Shown: positions 53,540-64,000, counted from the stretch's first letter. The stretch: 64,000 nucleotides of DNA from Acridotheres tristis (GCA_037013685.1 CM072887.1:38429154-38493153), one strand, 5' to 3'. The notes: generated by a model from the letters alone, not told the origin. Program-made: numbers and translations.

Positions 53540-56500
53540 GGCATTAACTCAAGACTGCAAAACACAGACTGCATCTTTTTTTTATATATTTTCAATTTTA
53601 TAAAAAAATTGAAAACCAAACCAAGAAATCTTTAAGCCGTTCCAGTGCTCTCAATCCCTTATTATATTTTACAAAGAAGGAGGAAAAATTGCCCTAAAAT
53701 TATGTCCTTCAAACATAACCTGTAACAGCTCTTTCAATAAAATTGAAAGGGACTAAAAGACCTCATTGCATCATCTATATATTGAACTTACTGTAATCGC
53801 TGGGAACCAGCTTCTTTCTCTGGAAGTGGCTCCTAACTCATAGCTCCCATTTCCTGGCTTGTCCTGCAGCTGGGTGAGATTCAGGCTAGGGCCCATCAGC
53901 TGCAGGCATTTATTCACTGAGGCTCACAGCATTTTCCCCATGCTCTCAGAAGAAGCAAGAGCACCTGTGAATAGCAAATTACCAGCACTATTTCCAGAGA
54001 CTGTTGCTGCAGGTTTTCCTCCCTGGGAAGGGAAAAGAAACATTCACATCTTTCTTAAGGGCCAAGAAGTGAACTGCAGTACCTTTGGTTATGGTAGTGA
54101 CTTGGCACTGCTTTGGGCTCCCCTCCTTGCAGCAGTGTCAGCTGGGAACTTGCACATCTGCCACACCTGGTCATTGCAAAATGGTGACTACTCTTCCAGG
54201 AAGTGCCAAAGCAAAACCTGCTCAAAAATCTCCTCTTCATGAAACCACCAATGGGAAGAGGCTTTTCTTAAGAGAGAAAACAGAATGTGCTTTTACCTCA
54301 CAAAAATAACCCACAAAACCAAAGAAAGAGCCCCCCCCAACTGAAAGGACAGTTGTGGTCAAGACAGACTCTACCCCACAGGTCCTCTCAGGACAGCAGT
54401 CCCCCAACTGATGCCCTCACCCAGCTGTGTTAGATCCCTTAGGCACAGCTGGGAAGGGTGTGAGATGGTGGAGATGTTTGACAACAGCTCTGGGAATACT
54501 GTTTGTCCGGGCTTTACGAGCATGCTGGTGAGGAGGATCACAAAAGATAAAAGCTGGGCAATAACATGCTCCCCCCTCAGCTTTGAGATAATAAAAAAAA
54601 ATGATACTAACTGTAACAGTGGAGTGAGAAAGCCCAGAGTTGGGCTAGAACCCAAGGACAAACTCAGAAATGCACAGGGTTGAGGTTGTTCAGTTAGAAA
54701 AACAGGTTTCACCTGCGTCTGGCCTCTCAGCCTTGCTCAGGAGCAGCAGGAAGGCAACACTACTTATTAGCTACCTTTAAAAAAAAATTACCCAGAATAT
54801 GTGCTGCTTTGGGGTGTTTTTCCACTGTAAATCATGCTGATATGTTTGGAGGAAGAAGCTATCTACCCCAAAGGAATTATTGATTATTTTAAGCATTCAC
54901 AGCACCAGCTGCTCCTAACTCTCAACAGCTAAAAGGGCTATGAGTGGGAGGCTTAGGCTGAGGCAATTGGAAGATGGTTCATATACTGTAAAAAGCAAAT
55001 GTAGTGACTTCCAGGCTGCCTGTTGGCTCTTATGGCACAATCAGATCTGTGCCACCTGAAAAGTGCTCCTGAAGACATCTGATCTGTTCACTAGTACAGA
55101 GCCAGAAGGGTTCTTACTTACAGCAATATTTCCATTGGGGTGCAGCTCCCCAGGCTGGAGGGAGCTGGCAGTGTCCTTATCTGTCCAGGGAAAGCTCTCT
55201 CACCTTGACTGAGCACAGTGCAGCAGAGGGACAGAAAAGATGCTGTTTCACAGCATCCCACTTGAACGTTCCAGTCATGCCAAACACAACCTGTCCTGAA
55301 GCCATGTGTGTGAGATGGAGGAAGCTCAGGCTGACTGGGGATCAATGGGATAGGAAGTTTTGGTTCTTAACACTTCATAAGGCTTTTGCCCTCTCATCAA
55401 GGAAAGGAAGAGTGATTAGTTCATTATATGATGCCTACTGACATATTATTAAATAATGGATCTTAGACAGCAGTAGCTATTCTGCACTGAGACAATGCAA
55501 TGACTTATTGGAAGGTTTCCATCACTTTCTGAATCTCCACAGGCATTTTTGCTTGTGGAACCTGCTACTGGGCTCAATTGTCTATGTTAACACATATTAA
55601 TGAATTAAATAAGTAGTTTTATTATGTTTAGCTACAATTTTTAGATACTGAAATCCAAGAGTTTTCTTTTAAACTGAAAAAAATACCAAGAGGCAAGCAA
55701 CATGCAAAAGGAACAGAAGTTACTGCTGGTTTGTAGGAATTAACTTCCTCTGTCTATTCTAAAACCACTTGTAAGATTTCTGGGCATTTCATTTGAAAGC
55801 GTTCAGAACACTAAGGGCATAATTTCTCATTCAAAGAGAGCAGAAAGGTGGCAATACTGAAAACAAAAAATCTTGACGTTACTATTTTGTGAAGGCGATA
55901 CTGTTCCTAGCAGACATCAGTTATATGACTCCAGAGAGTCCAGTGGCTCTTATCATCCAGCCCAAAAATCAGTCATTTGGGGATGAGCTCATCTCAGGCC
56001 AACTTCCAGTTACCATGTACAATGACTTTCCTAACATAAAAGATCTTAGCTGCATGATCAGCTTTGTTCAAATAAATTCTTTTGGGAAAATAAATAAATA
56101 AATTAAATGTATCCAGGCATTTCCCAAGTTGTCAAATTCTTCATTCTAGGAGCAGGTTCTTTCTTTTTCAGAGTTGGCAGCCCTACAATTCCAGCCCCTC
56201 TAACCCCATACTGCATTTGCTGCAGCTGTGCATTCAAATTTATTGAATTTTTTGCCACACTTCAGACTCTGAACAAAGCAGCTTTCAGCCTCACAAGTAA
56301 GCTTTAACATACTTCAGCCCCTAATGAGTGAATCACACTTCATTGCAACTGGAGATACTGATTGTAGTTAATATGAAATCATGGAGCAGTTTAAAGATCA
56401 ACATTAAGAGTCCAGGATGCTCATTTATAAACTCACATTCCCAAAAGTGAAACAAAAGGAAAATTCAGCTAACAACTCAACTACTAGCATTTCCATCATT

Positions 56501-57539
56501 GTTAGAAGAGGGAAAAATGACAACAAAAAGTGGCTTTGACATCAATCCAGCATATATTAAATTTGGCAAGAAATCCGCAATTGTTGAGGCAGATTTACTT
56601 GAAGATGTTAATGAAAACTGGTAATATGACAGAACTACATGCAAACTCAGCTAAAATGATATGAAAATGCATGTATTTCATAGCTATCACTACAAATGAC
56701 TCTACACTTGCTTAAATGAAATAGAATTAGTCTCCATAAATTTTCATGCCCCATGCTTTTGTCTCTGGCCTTTGAGCATAGCTATTTCACAGTTGCCTTA
56801 TTTTGGTTCTTTTTCTTTTTTTCGATGGCAGAAACAATGCATTTAATAAATAAATATTTTCTCAAACCATCTCCCCAGTCATTCCTGAAGTTTCAGGTGA
56901 AAAAAAGGAAAAAGGTACTTGCAAAAACATGGAGCAAAACAAAATGCAGCACATGGCTACATCGTGCAACTAATATACAGAAAGGCTTAGCTCACAGGAT
57001 TTAATGGACGTCAGCACAGACATCATTTGTTGTAAACAACTGACGTCTTAGTGAAATTTGTAATACCCAATTTGTGGCACTAAACGTTGTTTTACTCCTC
57101 TAAGTAAATTCAACTGAACGTGTTCCTACATATTCAAACATTCATTTGCAAACTACTTATAGAATCACAGTAAATGCTCAGGTCTGACTGTTGTTCTGGG
57201 AAGCTGGATAACAACAATACAAGAGCAACAGTAGGTGGTCGAGACACTGTAAGCCTAGTAAAGACTTACTCTTCCCTTTTCCGCCCCTAATTTCTGTGCA
57301 CTTGGCCTCTCCAGCCCCCTCCTCGCCTCTCCCAACACACAGAGCTCGGAAGAGCACCAGGCATGGCCATAGCCCGGAGCGGGGAAGGATGCAGCGGGCC
57401 CCGGGGATGGGAGGCAAGAGGGCGCTGACAAAGGATGCTGTTTCTGTGCTCCCTCCCTCTCTCTTTTCTATTCCACCTCGCACACTGGCAGCAGCTCGAA
57501 AGGTCGGATATATCTGAATTATTGCCTAGGAGGGGATGG
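53540..57539. other. Intergenic DNA downstream of PRR18
   Basis: AT-rich, with no gene recognised. Two GACGTC-containing words in inverted orientation lie at 57007-57014 and 57040-57047, close to the CpG block. Confidence 0.55.
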
Positions 57540-57880
57540 AATAGCTGAGTCCGTGCACAGACCCAGACGCTCCTCTCCGGTTCGCCGGGAACCGAGGCAG
57601 CCTCTGCCCACGCCGCGGCCGCCCGCACCGCCCCATCCTCCTCCCGCTGTCCCCGTCTCTCTCTGCCCGGCAGGACCGCTCCCGGCACTGCTGCCATCTG
57701 CCCCCGGCAGCCACGGGCTCGTCCCCGCCTGCTCCGTCCCCTGTCTCCGCCGCCTCGCCGAATCCGCGGCTCTGCGTTCTCCCTGGAGCCGAGCTGTCGG
57801 CGGCTGTTCCGAGGAGCAAACGTGTGAGCGGCACAGGCTCCCCGCACGGTGACCAGCCCGCCATCCTTACCTTAGGGACA
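57540..57880. promoter_or_regulatory. Second CpG-rich block downstream of PRR18
   Basis: This CpG-dense segment is separated from the PRR18 island by about 170 nt of AT-rich sequence holding the PRR18 poly(A) region. It therefore lies beyond the presumed end of that transcript. It could be a promoter for a separate non-coding transcript, an enhancer island, or a spill-over of the main island. A canonical donor on the minus strand (AAG|GTAAGG, exon end 57871) sits at its right edge. Several frames are open across it, but none resembles a protein I know. Confidence 0.55.
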
Positions 57881-57944
57881 TCGAGACCGCAGACACCGCC
57901 AGGCTGGGACAGCCCAACGCGAAGCCACCAAGGCGCAAAGGCTA

Positions 57945-58344
57945 CCTCAACACAAGAGTCCTTTATTCAAATAAATAAAAATGAACTTTTATGTACAAAT
58001 ATACAAAACCATAACGCACATTTTATAAAGTAGTCGGAAATCTTTAAAAAAACCGCGAGGGTGGAGGCAGGACGCTCACAGTCGGTGCCCTCCCTCTCAG
58101 CACCCGGGCACCGGCGGGCGGAGGCCGGCGCCGCTCCTTTGTCCCTCGCCCCGGCGGCAGCGGCGCCCCGAGGATCGGCTCCGGGCCGGGGGCTCCGCTG
58201 CCCGGCCCCTGCCGCCACCCGCCCGGGCTGCCGGGGCACCGACAACACCACACGGAACACGACATCGCCGATGGCGGCCCCACCTCCCCCCGGTCCGACC
58301 GCTCCGGCAGCCCCGGCCGTGCCGCTGCCCGGTCCCGGCGGCGC
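57945..58344 (-). other. PRR18: PRR18 3' untranslated region (inferred)
   Basis: About 400 bases run from the stop codon to the predicted cleavage point. The first 280 are GC-rich and continue the composition of the coding exon. The last 100 turn abruptly AT-rich (TTTATAAAATG, TTCATTTTTATTTATTTG on the minus strand) just before a canonical AATAAA. The sharp switch and the GT-rich bases after the signal support a genuine transcript end. The cleavage position itself is an estimate. Confidence 0.7.
57962..57967 (-). terminator. Poly(A) signal AATAAA for PRR18
   Basis: The minus strand reads GAATAAAGGACTC, a canonical hexamer. TTGTGTTGAGG follows about 10-20 nt later as a plausible GU-rich downstream element. 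It lies about 380 nt after the PRR18 stop codon, and no other AATAAA lies between them. Confidence 0.75.
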
Positions 58345-59445
58345 TCAGAGGGTGCCCAAGTGCGGCAGCGTCTCCAGCCGCTCGGGGTGGTCGCGGCCGG
58401 CCGCGCTCTCCACGCCGCGCAGCCACTCGGTGCATTTCCGCACCAGCCCCTCGTCCGCCGCGGCCCCCGCCTCCTCCTCCTCGTACTCCTCGTCGTCGTA
58501 GCGGTGCCGGTCGTTGAGCAGCGAAACCTTCAGCAGAGCGCGCAGGTCGCCGCGCCGGGCCGGGCCGGCTCTGCCGGCGGGCGAGGGTGCGGGCTGCCCC
58601 CGCTGCCGCTCCAGGCTGCGGCGCTGCAGCACGCGGATGGCCTCCGGGGGCAGGCTCAGCGAGAAGCGCCCCGCCGCCTCCCCCGGCGCCCCGCCGAGGC
58701 TCTCGCAGGAGCGGCTGCCCGCCCCCGGCGCCCCCGGGCGGCCCCGCGGCTGCGGCGGGGTGGGCTGGGGCCGCGCCGCCCGCTCGGCCGGCGGTCTCCG
58801 AGGCGGCGGCCGCTGCAGGGACGAGCAGGGCCAGGAGCTGGAGAGGGGGCCCGGCCGTTCCGGGGGCGCCCCCCGCGCCTTCCTCGCCGCCTTCTCCTCT
58901 GCGGGCCGAGGCGCTGCTTTCTTGGGGGCCGAGGCGGCCGCCGGCGGCTTCTTGGGCTGCGCCCGGGCGGCAGCGGGGGAAGCGGAGGGGGTCGGCAGGA
59001 TGGCCGGCAGGAGGGGCGGCAGCGTGGCGGGGCGTCCGGGAGTTCCCTCCGGCTCGTCGCTGCGGGCCCAGGGAGGAGCGGAGCGCGCTCCGGGCAGGGC
59101 GGCGCTTCTCCCCGCGGGCGGGCAGGGCCCCGCGGCGCGCCGGGGCTGCAGCCCCATGGCCAGAGGCGGACGAGCAGCCCCAGCCGCCGGCGAGGAATGC
59201 GAGCGAGCTCTGCGCCGACAGCCGCCGATTTTCCCTCTCGATAACCCGTCCCCCTTCCCGCCCTTCGCCCGCCCCGGGAACACCCTTCTCCGGCGCGGGG
59301 TGGGCGTGCGCGCGGGAACGGGGGTCGTGCCGGCACTGGCCGCCCTCGATGCGGCGCTACTGCCGTGCCGTTTGCCGGTCCTCGCCCGCACGCCCTACAG
59401 CAGAGCTGGAGGGGATGACGGGGCTCACTCCCCGAGGGCAGAAAG
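58050..59445. promoter_or_regulatory. CpG island covering PRR18 and its promoter side
   Basis: GC and CpG content are very high across the whole PRR18 exon and about 290 nt upstream of the chosen start. They fall back to AT-rich DNA at about 59450 (AATATTTTAAAATCATG). The minus-strand transcription start is probably within 59160-59450. No TATA box is evident, as usual for CpG-island promoters. The high GC also leaves all plus-strand frames open for about 900 nt, which should not be read as antisense genes. Confidence 0.85.
58345..59157 (-). CDS. PRR18: PRR18, proline-rich protein 18, complete coding sequence in one exon
   Basis: This reads as a 270-residue protein ending in TGA at 58347-58345. 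Recognition rests on the C-terminal half, which keeps the PRR18 signature. [14 protein letters not shown] begins at about residue 209 and is followed by an acidic EEYEEEE run. [18 protein letters not shown] lies at about 236-253, and the chain ends HLGTL (human ends HLSTL). Upstream are a PLSSSW block (about 104-109) and a helix-like segment, [18 protein letters not shown] (about 168-185). The N-terminal 100 residues are low-complexity Pro/Ala/Arg with paired lysines. I chose the ATG at 59157-59155 because its context, GCCATGG, is a full Kozak match and the length is close to the human protein (about 295 aa, from memory). An in-frame ATG at 59391 would add 78 residues that look like translated CpG island. 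I see no signal peptide, membrane segment or catalytic motif. The molecular function is not established, so I assign none. SFT2D1 lies upstream in the same orientation. Confidence 0.93.
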   Translation of the reverse strand: MGLQPRRAAGPCPPAGRSAALPGARSAPPWARSDEPEGTPGRPATLPPLLPAILPTPSASPAAARAQPKKPPAAASAPKKAAPRPAEEKAARKARGAPPERPGPLSSSWPCSSLQRPPPRRPPAERAARPQPTPPQPRGRPGAPGAGSRSCESLGGAPGEAAGRFSLSLPPEAIRVLQRRSLERQRGQPAPSPAGRAGPARRGDLRALLKVSLLNDRHRYDDEEYEEEEAGAAADEGLVRKCTEWLRGVESAAGRDHPERLETLPHLGTL

Positions 59446-61464
59446 GCTCTAAATTCCTCCCGAAGTCCTCAAGCGTCAAAGCGTGAAAAGACAATATTTT
59501 AAAATCATGTTAAACTGTCTTGCCGTCTTACAAACATGAATGATACTTTGAGCTCCTTGATTACATGAAGTATTGTGAAAAAGGGCAGGTAGACAGGACA
59601 AGAGACAGACACACTTAGACCCAGGGCTGACTCAGACACTGTGGACAAGCACTGCCTGCTTTGGTAATGAAGAGTATAGTCTAGAGATCCTTTTTCTAAG
59701 CGTCAATGCCTTCTGTGACAGAGCTAAAGCACATCCCCCCGGTGGAGGTTTTTTTGTTTGGGGTTTGGTTTGGTTTTTTGTGATGTCCAAGACAGCAATT
59801 TCCTATCTTTTCAAGTACCCTAGCCAATAAGAGGCAGTGGGAGAGGTTTCATGGACCAGTAATAAGTAAACATTATTTCCTATGGATGTAAGATGATTAC
59901 CACCACTCCAAAATTTAGCCTTAGAAGTCATGGTATATAATTTCTACAGCATTTACTTCAAAGTACTGTTTTCATTAGAGACCAAAATTTTATCAAAACT
60001 TTACCAAACTTTACCAAAACTTTATCAAAAAATGGGCAGCATGTATGCAATCCACAGGGACAGATCTTCACACCTATGGTTCCACACTATCACAAAGGGT
60101 ATTACTACACTGTGAAGATTCCCCAGCCGTGAGCTCTTGGAATACTCACACAGAGTAAACAAAGACAGGATGTGAAGAAGCAAAAGATCGGGGAAAACAA
60201 CACAGACTGTGTGCTCTGTATGCAGAAGGAGGAAGTAAACCTTTAAATGTTCAAGAGAGAAAAAAGCCAAGGAAGGCACATGTTGTAACAGACCAAAGTG
60301 CATATGAAAGCATACCAGCACGTGGAACTTTTGGTTCTTGAACCCATTCTCTCCCGGTGATCTAAGAGATGAGTGGTAACTACTTCATTTACCATAGTGG
60401 ACAAATAAATAAATTTTGAATAACCAATGTCATTCTAGTTAAAGACTACAGTGAAGGTGATTGTGTAACCACCAGAACTGGTTAGTGAGGGGCAAAACCA
60501 GCTCTGGAGCAAATGAAGGCCTGGCCCTGAAGCACTAGTGGGATGGGGTGGGATCTCCCCAATCAGCTGAGGTTAGAAGCAGCAACTGCGGAAGTGGCAG
60601 TCACTTCCAGGATGATCACTGCCTACACAAATCCTACTTCAATGCAAGCTAAAATCTAAAAAGAACTAAAAATTTACTCAAGGGTGCCCCAGTATCCAGG
60701 GCTGGAATAGCTGTCCCTACATCACATAGCACGAGTGAGCCCAAGAGCCTGCTGTGGGGTCAGGACTACCTGCCCCCCCATCACCTGCAGGGAGGATGCC
60801 TCCCTAGCAATTTACTGTTACTAAACAGTTAAAAGGTGTGGCTTAGTTGGAAGTCTAGCTGCAAAATAATGCAATCACCCCGTACACAGCTTCCCCAAAA
60901 GTTGTTGCTATGTTTTGCAACATACACTGAGATTTAAGAGGAACATACTGTACCTCAATTTGTCTCTTCAGCCTGAACTCTGAATACTAAAAACACTGAG
61001 GTTTTCCCCTTCCTGACACTGCTGATCACATCTTTTCGAAGCCATTCCTTCTAGATTTGTGGATCAACAGAAAAAAAATCCAAACCAACTCAGCTTTGAA
61101 TACACATAAGTAAGTACACCCACTCTGTGCGATAAAGAACCTCCTGCAATATAATATCAACCATCAAACATTAAAGATTTAACTTTGCTCCAGAATAATT
61201 GGTTAGTTCTTAGTTGAAAAAATTAGAAATGCAAACCTCTAACTGGAGCCAGGCAAAGTGTTAGAGTACTTCAGTCTATTACCAGATTAAGTCAGAATGA
61301 ACAGCTTGTCTAAATACTAAAATAACCTTTAAGATCACTTCTGCAGATCAATTAAACAAATTTGGATATAGTCATATACACACATTTATGCTTTCATATT
61401 TATTCAAGTGTAATGCTGAAATTTTCAGCCCTCTGTAGCTGATTCCTAAATAAAAATGCATCAG
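59446..61464. other. PRR18-SFT2D1 intergenic spacer
   Basis: About 2 kb between the PRR18 promoter side and the presumed SFT2D1 transcript end. It holds only the short tandem repeat near 60 kb. Both genes read leftward, so PRR18 starts close downstream of SFT2D1. Confidence 0.6.
59990..60029. repeat. Short tandem repeat of an ACTTTACCAAA-like unit
   Basis: Three to four imperfect copies of an 11-12 bp unit (AAACTTTACC / AAACTTTATC) lie in the PRR18-SFT2D1 intergenic space. Confidence 0.75.
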
Positions 61465-62134
61465 GCACTTTTAAAATGAATTTATTTCACAAGTCTCATT
61501 TATACATTAGCCATAAGTTCTTTTAGTAAAAAGTATTTAGGTATGAAAGTATTTTTTAAAAAAACATTTAAAATACAACTTTTTTAATAAAATCCAACAG
61601 GTTTTAAACATACCTTTCACATTCTCATCAAGTTTTTTCCGTAAGGCACATGTATAGACATTTCAAAGGAGCAGTTAATTACAACCTTCCAAATCTTTAC
61701 AATGTTTATAAAACTCTGTCTTTGGTAATGCATACAATGGATAATATACAAACATAAATGGCACATTGCAAGTTTCAGACAGAACTGAAAATGAAATCTT
61801 TATGCACACTACCCAGACCTTAGTGACTCGCCTCCGCTGGGGAATAAACTGTTTCTGGATACAAAGTAGCGTTAAGACTACTCTGCATGAAGTATTTAAA
61901 TGTACTTTCTTGTTAAAAAAAGCCTGGAAGTTCCAGAGTAAACAAAAATAATTCTCCAAATTTATTTTAAAAACTGTTTCTAATAAAAATTATTTAATCT
62001 CCCAAGTGCAAAAGGCAAGGAAAATACTAAATTGCTACTGAGTATTTCAGAAGTGGAAAAGTAGAGTTTTTTGAGCAAAGTTTACAGAGGAAAAAAGTTG
62101 CCTTTTAAAGCGGACAGTGGTTCCTGGCTTTAAT
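61465..62134 (-). other. SFT2D1: SFT2D1 3' untranslated region (inferred extent)
   Basis: AT-rich sequence follows the SFT2D1 stop. Three AATAAA hexamers occur on the minus strand: 61961-61966, 61481-61486 and 61399-61404. I set the end after the middle one because a GT/T-rich stretch (GTGCCTGATGCATTTTTATTT) follows it. The shorter end near 61945 is equally possible, and both could be used. A 94-codon minus-strand frame (61675-61959) lies wholly inside this UTR and is probably chance. Confidence 0.55.
61481..61486 (-). terminator. Candidate poly(A) signal AATAAA for SFT2D1
   Basis: The minus strand reads GTGAAATAAATTC, followed within 40 nt by a GT- and T-rich stretch. It lies about 650 nt after the SFT2D1 stop. 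The alternative hexamers at 61961-61966 and 61399-61404 cannot be excluded from sequence. Confidence 0.5.
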
Positions 62135-62174
62135 TCACCCTAGACAGGACGAGAAGCATTTAATCACAGCATCC
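62135..62174 (-). CDS. SFT2D1: SFT2D1 terminal coding exon (partial gene; the rest lies beyond the window)
   Basis: This 40-nt exon encodes (R)DAVIKCFSSCLG and a TGA stop at 62137-62135. It matches the conserved C-terminus of SFT2D1, a small four-helix Golgi membrane protein of the SFT2 family linked to vesicle traffic between endosomes and Golgi (family knowledge). The human tail is RDAVIKCCSSLLS from memory. The intron boundary is visible on the minus strand: a long pyrimidine tract (T12, CC, T6) followed by AAAG, then the exon from 62174. The first arginine codon is split with two bases in the previous exon (presumably AG|G). I looked for the preceding exon (family sequence ...MTWYSLSYIPYA) up to position 64000 and did not find it. 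Position and orientation upstream of PRR18 match the mammalian order, which strengthens the call. Confidence 0.88.
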
Positions 62175-63336
62175 CTTTAAAAAAGGAAAAAAAAAAAAGT
62201 CAGTTAAGAGACCTGTTATTTTGTTTATATACATCTAAACCATCACAATTTATTACCATTACCATTATTTACAATTACAAATACGGCAGAAACTAGAGAC
62301 ATGTATCAAATGCAGGATCTGTGTTGGAGTGTCTCCACCAGACCAGTAAAGCCTAAAGCCCAGGCTCAAGCCTGGTTGGTACCCAGGGTTTTCCATGCTG
62401 CTTGCATTGCAGGCCATGCTGAAATGCAGACACAGCTGCCAGTGCTCCAAGCCACATCGGAGCTGGACCATTACACTGCCGGAAATAAAGCACAGGCTGA
62501 AGGGTTTGAAGTGTGCACTGACACTGCAGGATGGAGAGAGTTGGTTCAGCCTTAAGGTTTGGAAGAGCTGGAGGGTTCCATTTTTTCAATCAACAATAAA
62601 CTGTTTTCTGACTGTTACATTCAGATCACTCGCTTTAGTCATCTTTATTTTCCCTTTTCCCAGAAAAGTAACAACTTACTAAGGAGTGGAATTTGCATTC
62701 TGTTGCTAGTCAGTTTCAAAAACAAAGAAACATACTATAATCACTCCTTAAAGTCACTTAGCTGTATGGGTTTTGGCTTTGTTGCATTTGTTGTTGTTTT
62801 CATTTGAATCTGGTTTGGTGGGGCTCTTTGTTGCCAAGCCAACAGGAGAGCTACCATTCATTTAGGAAAAAAACAAACAGAAACCAACACTCCCCACCCC
62901 AACAAATCCCTGAACAAGTAAAATGTTCTGAACAGCAAGTCATGAATAGAGTAAACCAAGGAATGATAATTTCATGAAATCAAGAGAAATGCATACTGTA
63001 AGCAAATGATATAATACTGTTCTCTGGCACTTAGTACGGTTTAGACCATTGTTCCCATAAGAAAGGCAGTCTATACAACAAATTTATGATACCACTCCAC
63101 ATAAGCAAATAACTCAGTAATCCCTAAAGAAATCACAGTATTACTAAAAGCAATCTGTATAAAATTCAGTTCTTTGGATCATAAAATCTAATAGATAAAC
63201 AAACTCAAAGAAATTAACTGATGCATATAACCTAATGTTTTTCTGTCCAGAACTTAGAAGTACTGTTGGTAGGGAGGAAAAAGTCAGAGACTAGAAGCTC
63301 AACTTGCTTTCTCTACAGAGAAAGCCACTAAAAAAA

Positions 63337-63368
<32 letters not shown>

Positions 63369-64000
63369 AAGACAAAAAAAGGAATGAACTGAAACTGTCT
63401 CATGGCTACTGGTGGAACTGTAAAAATTCAGAATACTACTTTTGACTGGGTTAGCCTGAATTGTCAGAAATAGTAAAATGACAGTTTGAAGCCTGAGTTC
63501 AGTTATTTTATTCACTGTAATTATCAACAATTATCTTAAATCCTTCCTCGATGAAATCTGAAGCTTTAAAAAAAAGTACAGATTTTTCTGGCAATGCTAC
63601 AGAAAACTACCAGATGAAAGGGATAGACAGTACTTTGTATTCTTTTTCCCCACGCTTCTATTACAGCCTCATTAAATGATATGGAAGTGCTTAATTTTTT
63701 GAAAAAACCTCACTGTCAGGAACACCAAACTGCATTTCACATGAATCAAAGATAAAACAGACTATTACATTCGATTACTTGCATGTGTTTTCACTATGTG
63801 TTTGGTCTGCTTTCATTCCCTTTTTGTACACACAAGAATGAAAGAAAAGAGAGAAGCTTGCCAGAATGAAAATAAAGGCAAAGCGTTGCCTTTGCCCCTC
63901 CTAAACATGATGGAGGAATTCAAAAATACACAGAAGCTGCCACTATGCTGTTTGTTTGCTTTTAACTAGGACCTCAGATCCATAAGTTACCTTTAATTTT
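62175..64000 (-). other. SFT2D1: SFT2D1 last intron, partial
   Basis: This is sequence upstream of the last SFT2D1 exon on the minus strand. Apart from the acceptor at 62175-62195 and the A-rich run at 63331-63370, I see no repeat or exon. Donor-like GTAAGT or GTAACT sites (near 62671 and 63985) do not follow sequence that translates into SFT2D1, so the exon before this intron is presumed to lie past 64000. Confidence 0.6.
63331..63370. repeat. A-rich tract inside the SFT2D1 intron
   Basis: About 24 adenines, a G, then further A runs. On the SFT2D1 sense strand it is poly(T), but no AG acceptor follows in a credible exon context. Confidence 0.88.

Noticed and set aside
1..57000. TBXT (brachyury) exons
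   Set aside because: I looked for T-box core words in the translated frames and found none. The gene is expected just outside the left edge.
57287..57847. 186-codon minus-strand frame in the second CpG block
   Set aside because: The composition explains it. It lies past the PRR18 poly(A) signal, its Kozak context is not persuasive, and no domain is visible.
58360..59486. Three long plus-strand frames (294-312 codons) opposite PRR18
   Set aside because: They are antisense shadows of a very GC-rich exon, where stop codons are rare in every frame. Their peptides are Arg/Ala/Gly/Pro strings with no family resemblance, while the minus-strand frame carries the conserved PRR18 tail.
62175..64000. 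Preceding SFT2D1 exons
   Set aside because: Donor-like sites near 62671 and 63985 are not preceded by sequence translating to the SFT2D1 fourth helix (MTWYSLSYIPYA-like), so no exon is called.
1..64000. CRISPR array, operon, tRNA, rRNA or phage-like system
   Set aside because: There are no regularly spaced direct repeats, no tightly packed frames and no cloverleaf or rRNA words. All clear features are vertebrate.

Overview
The window looks like a stretch of bird chromosome, most likely from a passerine or another Neoavian species. Three things point that way: CR1 LINE fragments with the avian 3' tail, two solo LTRs of an ERVL-type family common in Neoaves, and the PRR18-SFT2D1 gene pair. It is AT-rich, gene-poor and eukaryotic throughout. 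No bacterial-style operon, CRISPR array, tRNA or rRNA gene was seen.

The only protein-coding genes I can support are at the right end, both on the minus strand. PRR18 (proline-rich 18) is an uninterrupted coding exon at 58345-59157 inside a strong CpG island, with a clear poly(A) signal at 57962-57967. About 3 kb upstream of PRR18 in the direction of transcription lies the last coding exon of SFT2D1 (62135-62174). It is only 40 nt long, ends in the family's conserved tail (RDAVIKC...), and is followed by an AT-rich 3' UTR. The rest of SFT2D1 lies beyond the right edge. From general knowledge the mammalian order is TBXT - PRR18 - SFT2D1 - MPC1, all in the same orientation, so TBXT (brachyury) should lie beyond the left edge and 1-57 kb should be its upstream intergenic domain.

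Region by region: 1-3.8 kb is AT-rich and featureless. An orphan CpG-rich block lies at about 3.83-4.29 kb. A degraded plus-strand CR1 lies at about 5.9-6.3 kb. A solo LTR with a perfect 5-bp target duplication lies at 10163-10738. From 10.7 to 41 kb there is unique sequence with simple repeats and several perfect short inverted repeats. At 41.2-42.65 kb there is an AT/AC microsatellite, a CpG-rich patch and a minus-strand CR1 tail. A short CR1 remnant lies near 46.4 kb and a second solo LTR at about 52995-53539. CpG-rich sequence begins near 57.5 kb and runs through PRR18 to about 59.45 kb, then PRR18-SFT2D1 intergenic DNA, then the SFT2D1 3' end.

No new molecular system is evident. The most useful leads are the orphan CpG blocks and palindromes in the presumed TBXT regulatory domain, a canonical splice donor just past the PRR18 poly(A) signal, and an unexplained 234-codon frame whose start codon comes from a CR1 tail.
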